Below are positions 7,588 to 16,217 of a stretch of DNA of 22,899 nt, piece by piece. The notes beneath the pieces were generated by a model that did no database searches, was not told the DNA's origin, and saw only the letters and a list, made by a program, of their open reading frames with translations. The stretch comes from UBA9715 sp045614225 (GTDB lineage Bacteria; Actinomycetota; Coriobacteriia; Coriobacteriales; Eggerthellaceae): positions 1 to 22,899 of the forward strand of contig JAZLCO010000117.1 of NCBI GenBank assembly GCA_045614225.1. Direction: 5' to 3'. The first letter of the stretch is position 1, and every line of letters begins with the position of its first letter. The position numbers were made by a program, and so were the translations under genes.

Positions 7588-9705
7588 GTGACTACTGCAA
7601 TAGCATGGATGGCCCCGATTTGCGCAGCGATTGGCATTTGCGTTGCGGGCTATCTGGGTAGCTGGGTCCTGAAGCAGGATCCGGGTCCCGACAAGATGAA
7701 CAACATTTCCCTTAAGATTCAGCAAGGCGCCCAAGCGTTCCTGATGGCCGAGTACAGGATGCTCGCCATCTTCGTCGTGGTCGTTGCCGTCATCATGGGC
7801 TTCGCGCTTTCATGGTGGACCGCAGCCGCGTTCGTGACTGGCGCCATCCTTTCGGCTGCAGCCGGCTACGTCGGCATGTTCGTGGCCACGCGTGCCAACA
7901 CGCGCACGACGCATGCGGCTGAGGAGAGCGTTGCCAAGGCGCTTAACGTTAGTTTCAAATCGGGTCTGACCATGGGCCTGTGCGTTGCCTCCTTCGCATT
8001 GATGGGCCTGTCTCTCTGGCTGATCCTGCTCGTTTTCGGCGTCGACACAACGGCGCTCATGCACGAGCATGTCGGTATGGTCGAGGGCTTCGCTACTGGC
8101 GCTTCCGCCGTGGCTCTGTTCGCCCGTGTTGGCGGCGGCATCTACACCAAGGCTGCTGACGTGGGCGCCGACCTTGTCGGCAAGGTTGAGGCTGGCATCC
8201 CCGAGGACGACCCGCGCAACCCGGCCACCATCGCTGACAACGTCGGCGACAACGTCGGTGACGTTGCAGGTATGGGCTCCGACCTGTTCGAGTCCTACAC
8301 GGGCTCCATCCTCGCTCCGACGATTCTTGCTGCAACCTTTGCCGAGCTCGGCTACTTCGGCGCGTTCGGCAGCATCGACATGACGTGGGCTATCGTTACC
8401 CCGGTCATCATCGCTGCATGCGGCATCATCACCTCGATCATCGGCCTGTTCGCCGTCCGTGCCAAGGAAGGCGCCGAGCTGCACAAGGCGCTCAACCGTG
8501 GCACCTACCTGGCTGCCGTCATAGAGATCATCGCAATCTTCGTGATCTTCTTCCTCTGGAACGGCCAGTCCGAGATCGGTCAGCCCATCTTCCTGTTCGG
8601 TTCGGTTATCTGCGGTCTGCTTGCCGGCCTCCTGATCGGCAAGACCACCGAGTACTTCTGCTCCGATCAGTACAACCCGGTTCACAAGCTTGCTGAAGCA
8701 TCCGAGACCGGCGCAGCCACCAACATCATCGAGGGTCTCTCGACGGGCATGCTCTCGACGATCATTCCGATCCTTCTCGTTTCGTTCGCCATCATCGGCG
8801 CATACACCTTCGGCAACATGGCGTTCGCCACGCCTGACGGCCAGTCCATCATGGCCGGTCTGTTCGGCGTTGCTCTTGCTGCGACAGGCATGCTGTCCAA
8901 CACCGCCATCACTATCGGCGTCGACGCATACGGCCCCGTAGCTGACAATGCTGGCGGCATTGCCGAGATGTCCGGTCTGCCCGAGGAAATTCGCGAGCGC
9001 ACTGACTCGCTCGACGCTGTCGGCAACACCACGGCCGCTATCGCCAAGGGCTTCGCGATTTCGTCCGCTGGCCTAGCTGCCATCTCGCTGTTCGTTTCCT
9101 ATCAGGCGACCATGCATCATGCCGACCCGACGTTCAGCCTGACGCTGACCAACCCCCTGATCGTTGCCGGTATCTTCATCGGCGCTATGATTCCGTTCAT
9201 GTTTGCCGCTCTGACCATGGGTGCCGTTTCCCAGGCAGCCCACTCAATGGTCGAAGAGGTCCGTCGTCAGTTCCGCGAGATTCCGGGCATCATGGAGTAC
9301 GAGGCCGAGCCCGAGTACGACAAGTGCGTTGCCATCTCCACCCAGTCTGCTCTGAAGAAGATGCTGCTTCCTGGTCTGCTCGCCGTGGTCATCCCGATTG
9401 CTATCGGTTGCTTCGACCCGGCCATGCTCGGCGGCTTCCTCGCTGGTGCCGTTTCGACGGGCATGCTGCTCGCCATCTTCATGTCGAACTCCGGTGGCGC
9501 ATGGGATAACGCTAAGAAGTACATCGAGGGTGGCCACCATGGTGGCAAGGGCTCCGAAGCCCACAAGGCTGCCGTTGTCGGCGACACCGTTGGCGACCCG
9601 TTCAAGGATACCTCTGGTCCTTCGATGAACATCCTCATCAACCTCATGACGATCATCTCGCTGACTTTCAGCCCGCTGTTCATCATGATCCAGACGCTGC
9701 TCTAA
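7588..9705 (+). CDS. hppA: K+-dependent membrane-bound pyrophosphatase (Na+ or H+ pump)
   Basis: This multi-span integral membrane enzyme couples pyrophosphate hydrolysis to ion export, recovering energy from the PPi of biosynthesis. The 705-residue protein is hydrophobic throughout. It has the PPi/Mg site EDDPRNPATIADNVGDNVGD (second-half Asp at 217 onward) and a second acidic site near VGDTVGDPFKDTSGPS at the C-terminus. The motif GNTTAAIAKG (479-488) has Ala where K+-independent enzymes have Lys, so it should need K+. DLFESY places a Glu (E235) at the position usual in Na+-transporting members. The frame is open back to 7507, but GTG at 7588 with AAGGAGG is chosen; it gives an N-terminus leading straight into the first membrane helix. 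A strong terminator follows, so it is monocistronic. Confidence 0.95.
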   Translation: MTTAIAWMAPICAAIGICVAGYLGSWVLKQDPGPDKMNNISLKIQQGAQAFLMAEYRMLAIFVVVVAVIMGFALSWWTAAAFVTGAILSAAAGYVGMFVATRANTRTTHAAEESVAKALNVSFKSGLTMGLCVASFALMGLSLWLILLVFGVDTTALMHEHVGMVEGFATGASAVALFARVGGGIYTKAADVGADLVGKVEAGIPEDDPRNPATIADNVGDNVGDVAGMGSDLFESYTGSILAPTILAATFAELGYFGAFGSIDMTWAIVTPVIIAACGIITSIIGLFAVRAKEGAELHKALNRGTYLAAVIEIIAIFVIFFLWNGQSEIGQPIFLFGSVICGLLAGLLIGKTTEYFCSDQYNPVHKLAEASETGAATNIIEGLSTGMLSTIIPILLVSFAIIGAYTFGNMAFATPDGQSIMAGLFGVALAATGMLSNTAITIGVDAYGPVADNAGGIAEMSGLPEEIRERTDSLDAVGNTTAAIAKGFAISSAGLAAISLFVSYQATMHHADPTFSLTLTNPLIVAGIFIGAMIPFMFAALTMGAVSQAAHSMVEEVRRQFREIPGIMEYEAEPEYDKCVAISTQSALKKMLLPGLLAVVIPIAIGCFDPAMLGGFLAGAVSTGMLLAIFMSNSGGAWDNAKKYIEGGHHGGKGSEAHKAAVVGDTVGDPFKDTSGPSMNILINLMTIISLTFSPLFIMIQTLL

Positions 9706-9727
9706 GAAAAGCAAAGTCGCAACTCGG

Positions 9728-9757
9728 AAGACCCGCCTGCAAAGGCGGGTCTTTTTG
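9728..9757 (+). terminator. Intrinsic terminator of hppA
   Basis: AAGACCCGCCT (9728-9738) and AGGCGGGTCTT (9743-9753) form an 11-bp perfect stem with tetraloop GCAA, ending in a T-run to 9756. It lies 22 bases past the hppA stop. It also lies downstream of the convergent dnaG, where the stem would form too but the T-run is poor, so it is directional with possible weak bidirectional use. Confidence 0.93.
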
Positions 9758-9806
9758 TTTTATGGAATAGATGCGTTGTGTTTCGCCGCTACCGGGCAAT
9801 GCCGTT

Positions 9807-11651
9807 CTAGACGATTGGCTTGTGGGCTGCTCGTTTGGCGTTGAGGGTGTTTTGCAACTCGACGGCAGCGGCGAACATGATTTCGCGCTCATCTGGGTCG
9901 AGCGCCGCGTCCGGTCTCATGTTGGCGTTCATTGCAGTAAGGGTGTCTTCCAAGTCACCGATCTCGAGTTCTTCTACGAGGAAGGAGATGGTGCGCGCAC
10001 GGTCCTCGCCGTCTGAGAATGTGGCCGATGTCAATGCGCCGGCAGCTCGTGGAACGACAGCCGATGCATCAGCGACGATCTGCGCAGGGCTTGCATCCGG
10101 GTTTTTCTCGAGCGCATCGAGCAGAATGCTCGCCAGTTGTCCATTAGCAGGGTCATGCCATTGGGTTTGCGCAAGCGAGTCGAGATGATCGAGCGCCATC
10201 TGAGGGTTTTGGGCGAGCAAGCTGATAAGCCTGCGTTCGAAACGGCGCCTGCTCTTCTCGCTTTCGGAGAGCGTTATGGGTGCAGAGTTGCTTTCCGTTT
10301 GAGTGGCCGAGTTGTCATCCCTGTTATAAGTACGGGGCGGCTGAAGATTGCCAAGTGCATCGAGCACGTCCTGCTCGCGCATTTTAAGGCGTCCTGCCAG
10401 CTGAATCGCGTAGTCTTTCGCAAGCAGCGAGGACTTGATGGGTGCAAGCACCGAAAGAGCATCGGACAATGCGCGCGTGCGTCCTTCAGCTGAGGACAGG
10501 TCATGCCGGGCGAGGCGTCGTTCGATGCCATACGAAATGAGCGGTTTGGCGCTGTCGACGAGTTCGCGCAACGCATCGCCACCTCGTTGGGAGACGAAAT
10601 CAGCGGGGTCGAGGTCGTCGGGAAGCGTCACAGCACACAGCTCTACGCGTGACTTACCAGCTTCAGGTGTCATGCTCTCGTCGATGAACTCAAGTGCGCG
10701 GTCTGCTGCTCGTTGACCGGCCGCATCGCCATCGAACAAGTACACGATGCGCTTTGAGGCGTGGCGCGAGATGATGCGAATATGCTGCAACGTCAATGCC
10801 GTGCCAAGTGTGGCGACGGCGTTGCAAATGCCGCTTTCGTGCAAGGCGATGACGTCGGTATAGCCTTCGACGATGATGGCGATACCAGTGCTGGTCATCG
10901 CTCCTTTAGCCTTGTCGAGGCCATAGAGCACGCTCGACTTGTGGAACAGTGGAGTCTCCTGCGAATTGAGGTATTTCGGTTCCCCCTGACCTATGACGCG
11001 TCCTCCGAATGCGATGCATTCGCCCTGAGGGTCGTTGATGGGGAACATCACGCGATTGAAGAAGCGGTCGCGCAACCGACCGTTGTCTCCGGCGAGCGCC
11101 ACGTTCGCCTCGATCATTTCGTCGGCGGTAAATCCTTTGTCTAGCAGATGCCGCACGAGTGCCATTCTCCCAGGTGCAAAGCCGAGATGCCATTTCTTGG
11201 GGACGTTGCCTCCGAAGCCGCGCGAACCCAGATACGAGCGGGCAGCAGCCGCTTCGTTCGATTTCCCGCGCATGAGCTGGGAATGGTAGAAGTCGTCTGT
11301 TGCGGCGCACACATCGCGCAGCCGTTGTTTGCGACTCGAGGACACGCCTTGTCGCCCAGATTCCTTGATATCGATGTGGGCGCGTTCGGCAAGAGAGCGA
11401 ACAGCGTCGGGGAAGTTGACGTCGTCGATCTTCATGATGAATCCGAAGACGTCGCCACCTTCGCCGCATCCAAAGCAGTGCCAAAGCTGTGTCGATGGGT
11501 CGATCTTGCACGAGGGCGTCTTCTCGTTGTGGAACGGGCAACAGCACCAGAAGTCACGACCGCGTTGCCTCACGGGCACGCGCTCGCCGAACAATGCCAC
11601 GATATCAGTTGCTTCGCGGACTTTTTGTATGTCTTCGTCGCTTATTGCCAT
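9807..11651 (-). CDS. dnaG: DNA primase
   Basis: DnaG makes RNA primers at the replication fork. The 614-residue protein has the N-terminal CHC2 zinc finger (C38, H41, C59, C62; CPFHNEKTPSC and CFGCGEGGDVFGF). The catalytic core has the RNA-polymerase-like basic motif region, and the TOPRIM fold has IIVEGYTDVIAL and YLFDGDAAGQRAADRALEF for metal binding. A less conserved C-terminal helicase-interaction region follows. Length is normal. The frame runs far upstream (to 12152) inside the dgt-like gene, but MAISDEDIQKVREATDIV is the family N-terminus, so ATG at 11651 is chosen. No Shine-Dalgarno precedes it, and a TATTAT box ends 6 bases before the ATG, which suggests leaderless translation. It is divergent from dgt and convergent with hppA. 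Confidence 0.96.
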   Translation of the reverse strand: MAISDEDIQKVREATDIVALFGERVPVRQRGRDFWCCCPFHNEKTPSCKIDPSTQLWHCFGCGEGGDVFGFIMKIDDVNFPDAVRSLAERAHIDIKESGRQGVSSSRKQRLRDVCAATDDFYHSQLMRGKSNEAAAARSYLGSRGFGGNVPKKWHLGFAPGRMALVRHLLDKGFTADEMIEANVALAGDNGRLRDRFFNRVMFPINDPQGECIAFGGRVIGQGEPKYLNSQETPLFHKSSVLYGLDKAKGAMTSTGIAIIVEGYTDVIALHESGICNAVATLGTALTLQHIRIISRHASKRIVYLFDGDAAGQRAADRALEFIDESMTPEAGKSRVELCAVTLPDDLDPADFVSQRGGDALRELVDSAKPLISYGIERRLARHDLSSAEGRTRALSDALSVLAPIKSSLLAKDYAIQLAGRLKMREQDVLDALGNLQPPRTYNRDDNSATQTESNSAPITLSESEKSRRRFERRLISLLAQNPQMALDHLDSLAQTQWHDPANGQLASILLDALEKNPDASPAQIVADASAVVPRAAGALTSATFSDGEDRARTISFLVEELEIGDLEDTLTAMNANMRPDAALDPDEREIMFAAAVELQNTLNAKRAAHKPIV

Positions 11652-11688
11652 GCAGTTATAATAGCGCAAACGAAGATTGGAGCGACAA
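11634..11688. promoter_or_regulatory. Divergent dnaG/dgt promoter region sharing one -10 box
   Basis: On the plus strand TATAAT (11657-11662) is a perfect -10, with TTCGTC (11634-11639) 17 bases upstream as a weak -35. It would give a dgt leader of about 20 bases containing GGAG at 11679-11682. On the minus strand the same bases read TATTAT (11663-11658), ending 6 bases before the dnaG ATG. A TTGTCG (11688-11683) lies 19 bases upstream as a poor -35. Use in both directions is inferred from symmetry and position. Confidence 0.6.
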
Positions 11689-11690
11689 GC

Positions 11691-12917
11691 ATGAGCGCGA
11701 GCAAGATACCCTATTTGGAATTGAATCCTGAAATCGAAGAAGCCATAAAGCACGATCGTGCGACAGGGCGCCAAAATCCCTATGCGTTCAACGACGAAAA
11801 CGTCACGCGGCGCGAGAACAATCCACATGATCGCGCGACGCTCACGAGGACAGCATTCGCACGTGATATTGAAAAGATCATCAACATCCCTGCGTACAAC
11901 CGTTACGCCGACAAGACGCAGGTGTTCTCGTTCGTCGAGAATGACGATATCTGCCGGCGCGGTCTGCATGTCCAGCTTGTGAGCCGCATTGCCCGCGGCA
12001 TCGGTGAGCTGCTCGGCTTGAATCTCAAGCTCATCGAGGCCATTGCCCTCGGCCACGACTTGGGGCACACGCCGTTCGGCCATGCAGGCGAGCGCTACCT
12101 GTCCGAAAACTACGAGCAGAGGACGGGGCTGTGCTTCAGGCACAACGTTCACTCCGTACGCGTCATGGATCAGCTCTACCGCCGTAACATCAGCCTTCAG
12201 ACGCTCGATGGCGCGCTATGCCACAACGGGGAATTCGCTCAGAAGGTGCTCTATCTCGGCGACTGCTCGTCGTTCGACAAGCTTGACGAAAACGTCAAAA
12301 GATGCACCGAGGACTCGAAGGAAATAAAGAAGCTTAGACCATCGACGCTCGAAGGTTGCGTCGTGCGCGTGTGCGACATGATCGCCTATATCGGCAAGGA
12401 CCGCCTCGATGCCATAGACGTTGGCGTTATCGACTCTTTGTCGATATTCGATTCTGATTACATCGGACGCACGAACGCTCAAATCATCAGCAACATGACG
12501 GTCGACATCGTCAACAACAGCTACGGGTGCGATCGCATCTCCATGAGCGAAGAGGCTTTCCAAGACATCGTTAAAGCCAAGAAGCAGAACTACGAGAAGA
12601 TCTACTTCAAGGAAGGTACCGTCTCGGAGTTCGAGAACATCGTTCAGGAGATGTTCTCTGAAATGTACGAGCGTTTGCTCTCGGACTTGCTTGCAGGGGA
12701 CGAGTCGTCGCCGGTGTTCCGCCATCATGTCGATGGGCTCGTGGCGAAAAGCACATCGGTGAAACGCGACGAATATCTTGCCGAAGAGCCGAATCGCATC
12801 ATCGTCGACTACATTTCGTCGATGACGGACAGCTACTTCATAGCGCTGTACCATCATCTGTTCCCACAAAGTGAAAAACGCCTATTCAAGCGCGAATATT
12901 GCGATGACTTGAAGTAA
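11691..12917 (+). CDS. dgt: dGTPase-like HD-domain dNTP triphosphohydrolase
   Basis: Members of this family cleave dNTPs to the nucleoside and triphosphate, controlling dNTP pools. The 408-residue protein has the HD metal site: H93 (GLHVQLVSR), H122-D123 in GHDLGHTPFGHAGE, with H126 and H131, and a later conserved Asp in VRVCDMIAYIGKD. The segment RTAFARDIEKI matches the family's region before the HD core. The frame is open to 11148 inside dnaG antisense, but ATG at 11691 with GGAG 8 bases upstream is chosen. The divergent position next to dnaG matches actinobacterial gene order. The dNTP preference cannot be read from the sequence. def follows after 48 bases and may be co-transcribed. Confidence 0.88.
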   Translation: MSASKIPYLELNPEIEEAIKHDRATGRQNPYAFNDENVTRRENNPHDRATLTRTAFARDIEKIINIPAYNRYADKTQVFSFVENDDICRRGLHVQLVSRIARGIGELLGLNLKLIEAIALGHDLGHTPFGHAGERYLSENYEQRTGLCFRHNVHSVRVMDQLYRRNISLQTLDGALCHNGEFAQKVLYLGDCSSFDKLDENVKRCTEDSKEIKKLRPSTLEGCVVRVCDMIAYIGKDRLDAIDVGVIDSLSIFDSDYIGRTNAQIISNMTVDIVNNSYGCDRISMSEEAFQDIVKAKKQNYEKIYFKEGTVSEFENIVQEMFSEMYERLLSDLLAGDESSPVFRHHVDGLVAKSTSVKRDEYLAEEPNRIIVDYISSMTDSYFIALYHHLFPQSEKRLFKREYCDDLK

Positions 12918-12965
12918 TATACGTATGCTTGTCAAACAACTTGAAAACCGCAGAAGGAAGTTTCA

Positions 12966-13508
12966 ATGCTGAAGATCATCGAATCGCCAGATCCGATTCT
13001 CAACCAGGTGTGCGAACCATGCATTCCAGGGGATAAGAGCCTGAAGAAGCTCGCAAAGCAAATGGAAAAGGCAATGTACGCCAATGATGGCGTTGGCATT
13101 GCGGCACCACAGGTGGGCGTTCTGAAGCGCTTCATCGTCATCGATGTTTCGCCCGAGGATGTGCGCGATCCGCTCGTGCTCGTCAATCCCGAGATTCTCG
13201 AGTTGTCAGGCGATCCCGAGATCGAAGATGAAGGTTGCCTTTCCTGTCCTGGTATCTCAGTGCCCATCGAACGCCAGCCATGGGCGCGTGTGGGCTTCTA
13301 CGATCTCGATGGCGAGAGATGGGAAGTCGAAGGCGATGGGCTTCTTGCACGTTGTCTCCAGCATGAAATCGACCATCTTGACGGTAAAACCCTCTTCGAA
13401 AGTGCATCGCCGCGCGAGCGCATCCGTGCGCTTTCGGCATACGAAGCTGCGAAGCGCGCCGGTGCCAAACCTGGCCAAACTTCGATTCCCGAGCCGAAGG
13501 TCCGATAA
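12966..13508 (+). CDS. def: Peptide deformylase
   Basis: This iron/zinc hydrolase removes the formyl group from nascent N-terminal methionine. The 180-residue protein has all three motifs: GVGIAAPQVG (42-51), EGCLSCPG (89-96, metal ligand C91) and QHEIDHLDG (132-140, ligands H133 and H137, catalytic E134). The residue before Pro in motif 2 is Cys rather than the common Val or Ile, a minor variant close to the metal ligand. A 30-residue basic C-terminal tail follows the last motif. AAGGAAG precedes the ATG. The stop TAA shares its last A with the fmt ATG, so the deformylase and the formyltransferase that makes its substrate are translated together. Confidence 0.95.
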   Translation: MLKIIESPDPILNQVCEPCIPGDKSLKKLAKQMEKAMYANDGVGIAAPQVGVLKRFIVIDVSPEDVRDPLVLVNPEILELSGDPEIEDEGCLSCPGISVPIERQPWARVGFYDLDGERWEVEGDGLLARCLQHEIDHLDGKTLFESASPRERIRALSAYEAAKRAGAKPGQTSIPEPKVR

Positions 13509-14458
13509 TGCGCGTTGTTTTCATGGGGACTCCGAGCTTGGCGGCAACGGTGCTCGAAAAGTTGGCCGATGCCTTTGACGTTGTAGGTGTGTACTCGCGT
13601 CCTGATGCTGTGCGCGGCCGCGGCAAGAAGCTCGAAGCTTCACCTGTTAAGCAAACCGCCCTCGAACGTGAAATCGATGTATTCACGCCGGAGACGCTGC
13701 GAGATGCTGAAGTGCTCGACGAGCTGAGGTCTTTGAATCCCGATGTGATCTGCGTTGCAGCTTATGGGTCGGTTCTTCCGCCGGAAGCCCTCGGAATTCC
13801 GCGGTACGGGTGTTTGAATGTACACACGTCGCTTTTGCCGCGATGGCGGGGTGCTGCGCCCATGCAGCGCGCAATTCTCGAGCGTGACGACAACGTAGGC
13901 GTTTGCATCATGCGAATGGAAGAAGGCCTTGACACAGGTCCATATTGTAAGCGGGTCGAATTCTCCCTAGACGACATGTATCTCGACGATGTCGAGCGCG
14001 CGTTGTCGGAGGCAGGCGCAGATGCGCTGGTTGAGGCGCTCGAAGGGCTTGAGTCAGACGGACTCGTCTGGACTGAGCAGCCTGAGTCAGGCGTGACATA
14101 CGCTGCGAAAATCGAGAAGAGTGAGCTTGCGCTCGATGTTGACGATACGGCAGCGGGTTTCTGCGCGAAAGTCCGCGCATCGAGTCCGGCGCATCCAGCT
14201 CATGCGCAGATCGCTGGTCGTGGCGTGACGGTCGTCCGTGCATCTTGCGTGGAAGACGAGCAAGGCCTCGAGCTTTCCAGCGAGCTTCAACCAGGCGAAG
14301 GCGTCTTCAGAGCTAAGCGCTTGTTTGTAATGGCATCTGATGCTCCTGTCGAGATTGAGATGCTCAAGCCTGATGGAAAGAAGATCATGGATGCCCGTTC
14401 GTTTGCCGCAGGCATCCAAGGAATAAAGAACAGCACTATTACGTGGGGGAAAGCATGA
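13508..14458 (+). CDS. fmt: Methionyl-tRNA formyltransferase
   Basis: Fmt transfers a formyl group from 10-formyl-tetrahydrofolate to Met-tRNA(fMet), making the initiator read by IF-2. The 316-residue protein starts with MRVVFMGTPSLAA. Its catalytic triad residues are visible as N104 and H106 in LNVHTSLLPRWRGAAP and D142 in EGLDTGP. The C-terminal beta-barrel domain for tRNA binding begins after TYAAKIEKSE. Length is normal. It overlaps def by one base (TAATG) and its own stop overlaps the rsmB start (ATGA), so def-fmt-rsmB behave as one translational unit. Confidence 0.95.
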   Translation: MRVVFMGTPSLAATVLEKLADAFDVVGVYSRPDAVRGRGKKLEASPVKQTALEREIDVFTPETLRDAEVLDELRSLNPDVICVAAYGSVLPPEALGIPRYGCLNVHTSLLPRWRGAAPMQRAILERDDNVGVCIMRMEEGLDTGPYCKRVEFSLDDMYLDDVERALSEAGADALVEALEGLESDGLVWTEQPESGVTYAAKIEKSELALDVDDTAAGFCAKVRASSPAHPAHAQIAGRGVTVVRASCVEDEQGLELSSELQPGEGVFRAKRLFVMASDAPVEIEMLKPDGKKIMDARSFAAGIQGIKNSTITWGKA

Positions 14459-16140
14459 GCGAAGAGCGTGCGAACACTGATGACAATGTTAAAGATAGCG
14501 GGAAGCGAAGCGAAGAGCGCCGGTCGTGGGTTCCGAACAGGCAAGAGCGTCGTGTGAAGAGCAAGAAGGCGTTCGATCGTCAGAAGATGAATCATCTTGT
14601 CAACGACGAGAAGCCGACCTACAAAGGTGAGCTCGACCCGCGCAAAAAAGATCCGGACAAGAAACCGCGTTCGATTTCGCGTTCGGAAGAAAAGCTCATG
14701 CAGAAAGCCGAGAAGCTTGCTGCTGCGGAAGGAAACGACCGCGAGCGCTACCGGGTCGTCATAACCGATTTCCGCGATCAGTACGAGAAATGCCAGGCGA
14801 GTCCAGGCCGCCTTGGAGCCCTCTATGCAACACAGCAGGTGCGTAGGCGCAAGGCGTTCGCACAGGAAGTTATCGAGTCGACGATTGACCGCTCGAAGCT
14901 GTCGGCGCAGGATCGCGCGTTTGCCACGCTGCTCACCTTGGGCGTTGTCAGCACCCAAGGGTCGCTTGACGATGTGATTAACCGTGCACTCGCAAGCCCC
15001 CGCGACATCAAGCCCGATGTGCGCGATGCGCTGCGCATCTCGACGTACGAGGTCATCTATCTGCGCAAGGCGCCGCATGCAGCGGTAGACCAGGGAGTCG
15101 AGCTCGTGCGCGCGGTTGCGCCGAGTGCTTCCGGTCTTGCAAATGCGGTGCTGCATCGCATTTTGAATATGGCTGACGTCTTCCCGTTCGGAGATCCGAC
15201 GAAGGACCTCGAGGCGCTCGCGCTCAATTACGCATTCCCGACATGGCTCGCAAAGCAGCTCATCGAGGATTTGGGCCCGCAGGCTGCCGTCGAGTTGATG
15301 AGGGCATCGAACGACCCAGCGCCGCTCTTCGTGTGTGTGAACGCCATCAAGGCGACCGATGAGGAAGTCGTTTCGCTTTTCGAGGAAGTCGGTGCGGATA
15401 TGTCGCCTGCAGGCGCAGGTGGCATCGAGCCAGCAGGATGCTACCGGGTTTCCAATTCGCGCGTGTTGGCCGATGGTCGCATCAGGCGAATGTTCCAACA
15501 GGGAAAGATACTCGTGTCTGACGCAGCGGCGCAATCCGTTGCTGCAGCAGTTCTCGAAGATGGAGATCCCGATCCGCTGCTCGAAGTGGGGGCAGGTCGC
15601 GGAACGAAGACGATCATGCTGCAATCTGGCTGCCAGAGGAAGTTCGGTCACCAGATGGAGTTGACGTCCATGGACAGCCACTCCTTCAAGTCCGATTTGC
15701 TCAAAGAGCGGGCAGACGAATACGGCGTCAAGATCGATGATGTCGTGACTGGCAATGCAACGCGTCTTGATTCGGTCATGCCCGAGCGCATGTTCAAGAC
15801 CATTTTCATCGATGCGCCCTGCTCGGGTCTCGGCACGCTCAGGCGCCATCAGGAGATTCGCTGGCGTGTCACGCCCGAGCACATCGATGAGCTGGCGGAG
15901 ACGGGCTTGGCCTTGCTCAAATCAGCAGCAAATCATGTTGAAATCGGCGGTCAGATCGTTTACGCCACATGCACTGTCACCTATGCAGAGAATAACGGAG
16001 TAGTGAAAGCCTTCCTCGAGAGCGAAGAAGGGTCGAGCTTCAAACTTGCACCCATCAACGGCAAGGCTGCGTTCGTGTCGCAGATAACGACTGATTCGCC
16101 CGACGCCCATTTTGCGGTCAAGTTCGTGCGGAAATCGTAG
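14455..16140 (+). CDS. rsmB: 16S rRNA (cytosine-C5) methyltransferase, RsmB/Sun family
   Basis: RsmB methylates C967 (E. coli numbering) of 16S rRNA using SAM. The 561-residue product is long for the family (about 430-450). The first 125 or so residues are a charged, Arg/Lys/Glu-rich extension. A NusB-like helical domain (about 129-240) follows, then the Rossmann methyltransferase. Both catalytic cysteines are present: C456 in DAPCSGLG and C506 in YATCTVTYAEN. The SAM-binding motif I reads LLEVGAGRGTKT (E377 onward) instead of the usual D-x-CAAPGGKT, a clear departure. ATG at 14455 is preferred to an in-frame GTG at 14443 because of the GGGGGA just upstream and the ATGA overlap with fmt. The exact target base is inferred. 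Confidence 0.88.
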   Translation: MSEERANTDDNVKDSGKRSEERRSWVPNRQERRVKSKKAFDRQKMNHLVNDEKPTYKGELDPRKKDPDKKPRSISRSEEKLMQKAEKLAAAEGNDRERYRVVITDFRDQYEKCQASPGRLGALYATQQVRRRKAFAQEVIESTIDRSKLSAQDRAFATLLTLGVVSTQGSLDDVINRALASPRDIKPDVRDALRISTYEVIYLRKAPHAAVDQGVELVRAVAPSASGLANAVLHRILNMADVFPFGDPTKDLEALALNYAFPTWLAKQLIEDLGPQAAVELMRASNDPAPLFVCVNAIKATDEEVVSLFEEVGADMSPAGAGGIEPAGCYRVSNSRVLADGRIRRMFQQGKILVSDAAAQSVAAAVLEDGDPDPLLEVGAGRGTKTIMLQSGCQRKFGHQMELTSMDSHSFKSDLLKERADEYGVKIDDVVTGNATRLDSVMPERMFKTIFIDAPCSGLGTLRRHQEIRWRVTPEHIDELAETGLALLKSAANHVEIGGQIVYATCTVTYAENNGVVKAFLESEEGSSFKLAPINGKAAFVSQITTDSPDAHFAVKFVRKS

Positions 16141-16187
16141 GTTAAATTTCGAAACATTCGCAGGATGTACGTGTAAAATACGGCAAT

Positions 16188-16193
16188 TATAAT
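16188..16193 (+). promoter_or_regulatory. Candidate -10 box for the XRE-cupin gene
   Basis: A perfect TATAAT lies 24 bases before the ATG of the regulator, in the 77-base AT-rich gap after rsmB. The bases at the -35 spacing (16165-16170) are a poor match. A second possible box, TAAAAT (16174-16179), overlaps the same region. No hairpin separates rsmB from this promoter, so read-through is possible. Confidence 0.5.
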
Positions 16194-16217
16194 CAGCGAT
16201 AGCAAGAGAGGTTTTCA

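Noticed and set aside
11148..11690. N-terminal extension of the dgt-like protein
   Set aside because: It is antisense to the dnaG zinc-finger region; the family N-terminus starts at 11691.
11652..12152. N-terminal extension of dnaG
   Set aside because: It lies antisense in the dgt-like gene and precedes the conserved primase N-terminus.
14287..15882. 531-codon open frame antisense to fmt/rsmB
   Set aside because: No family motifs, and it spans two well-supported genes.
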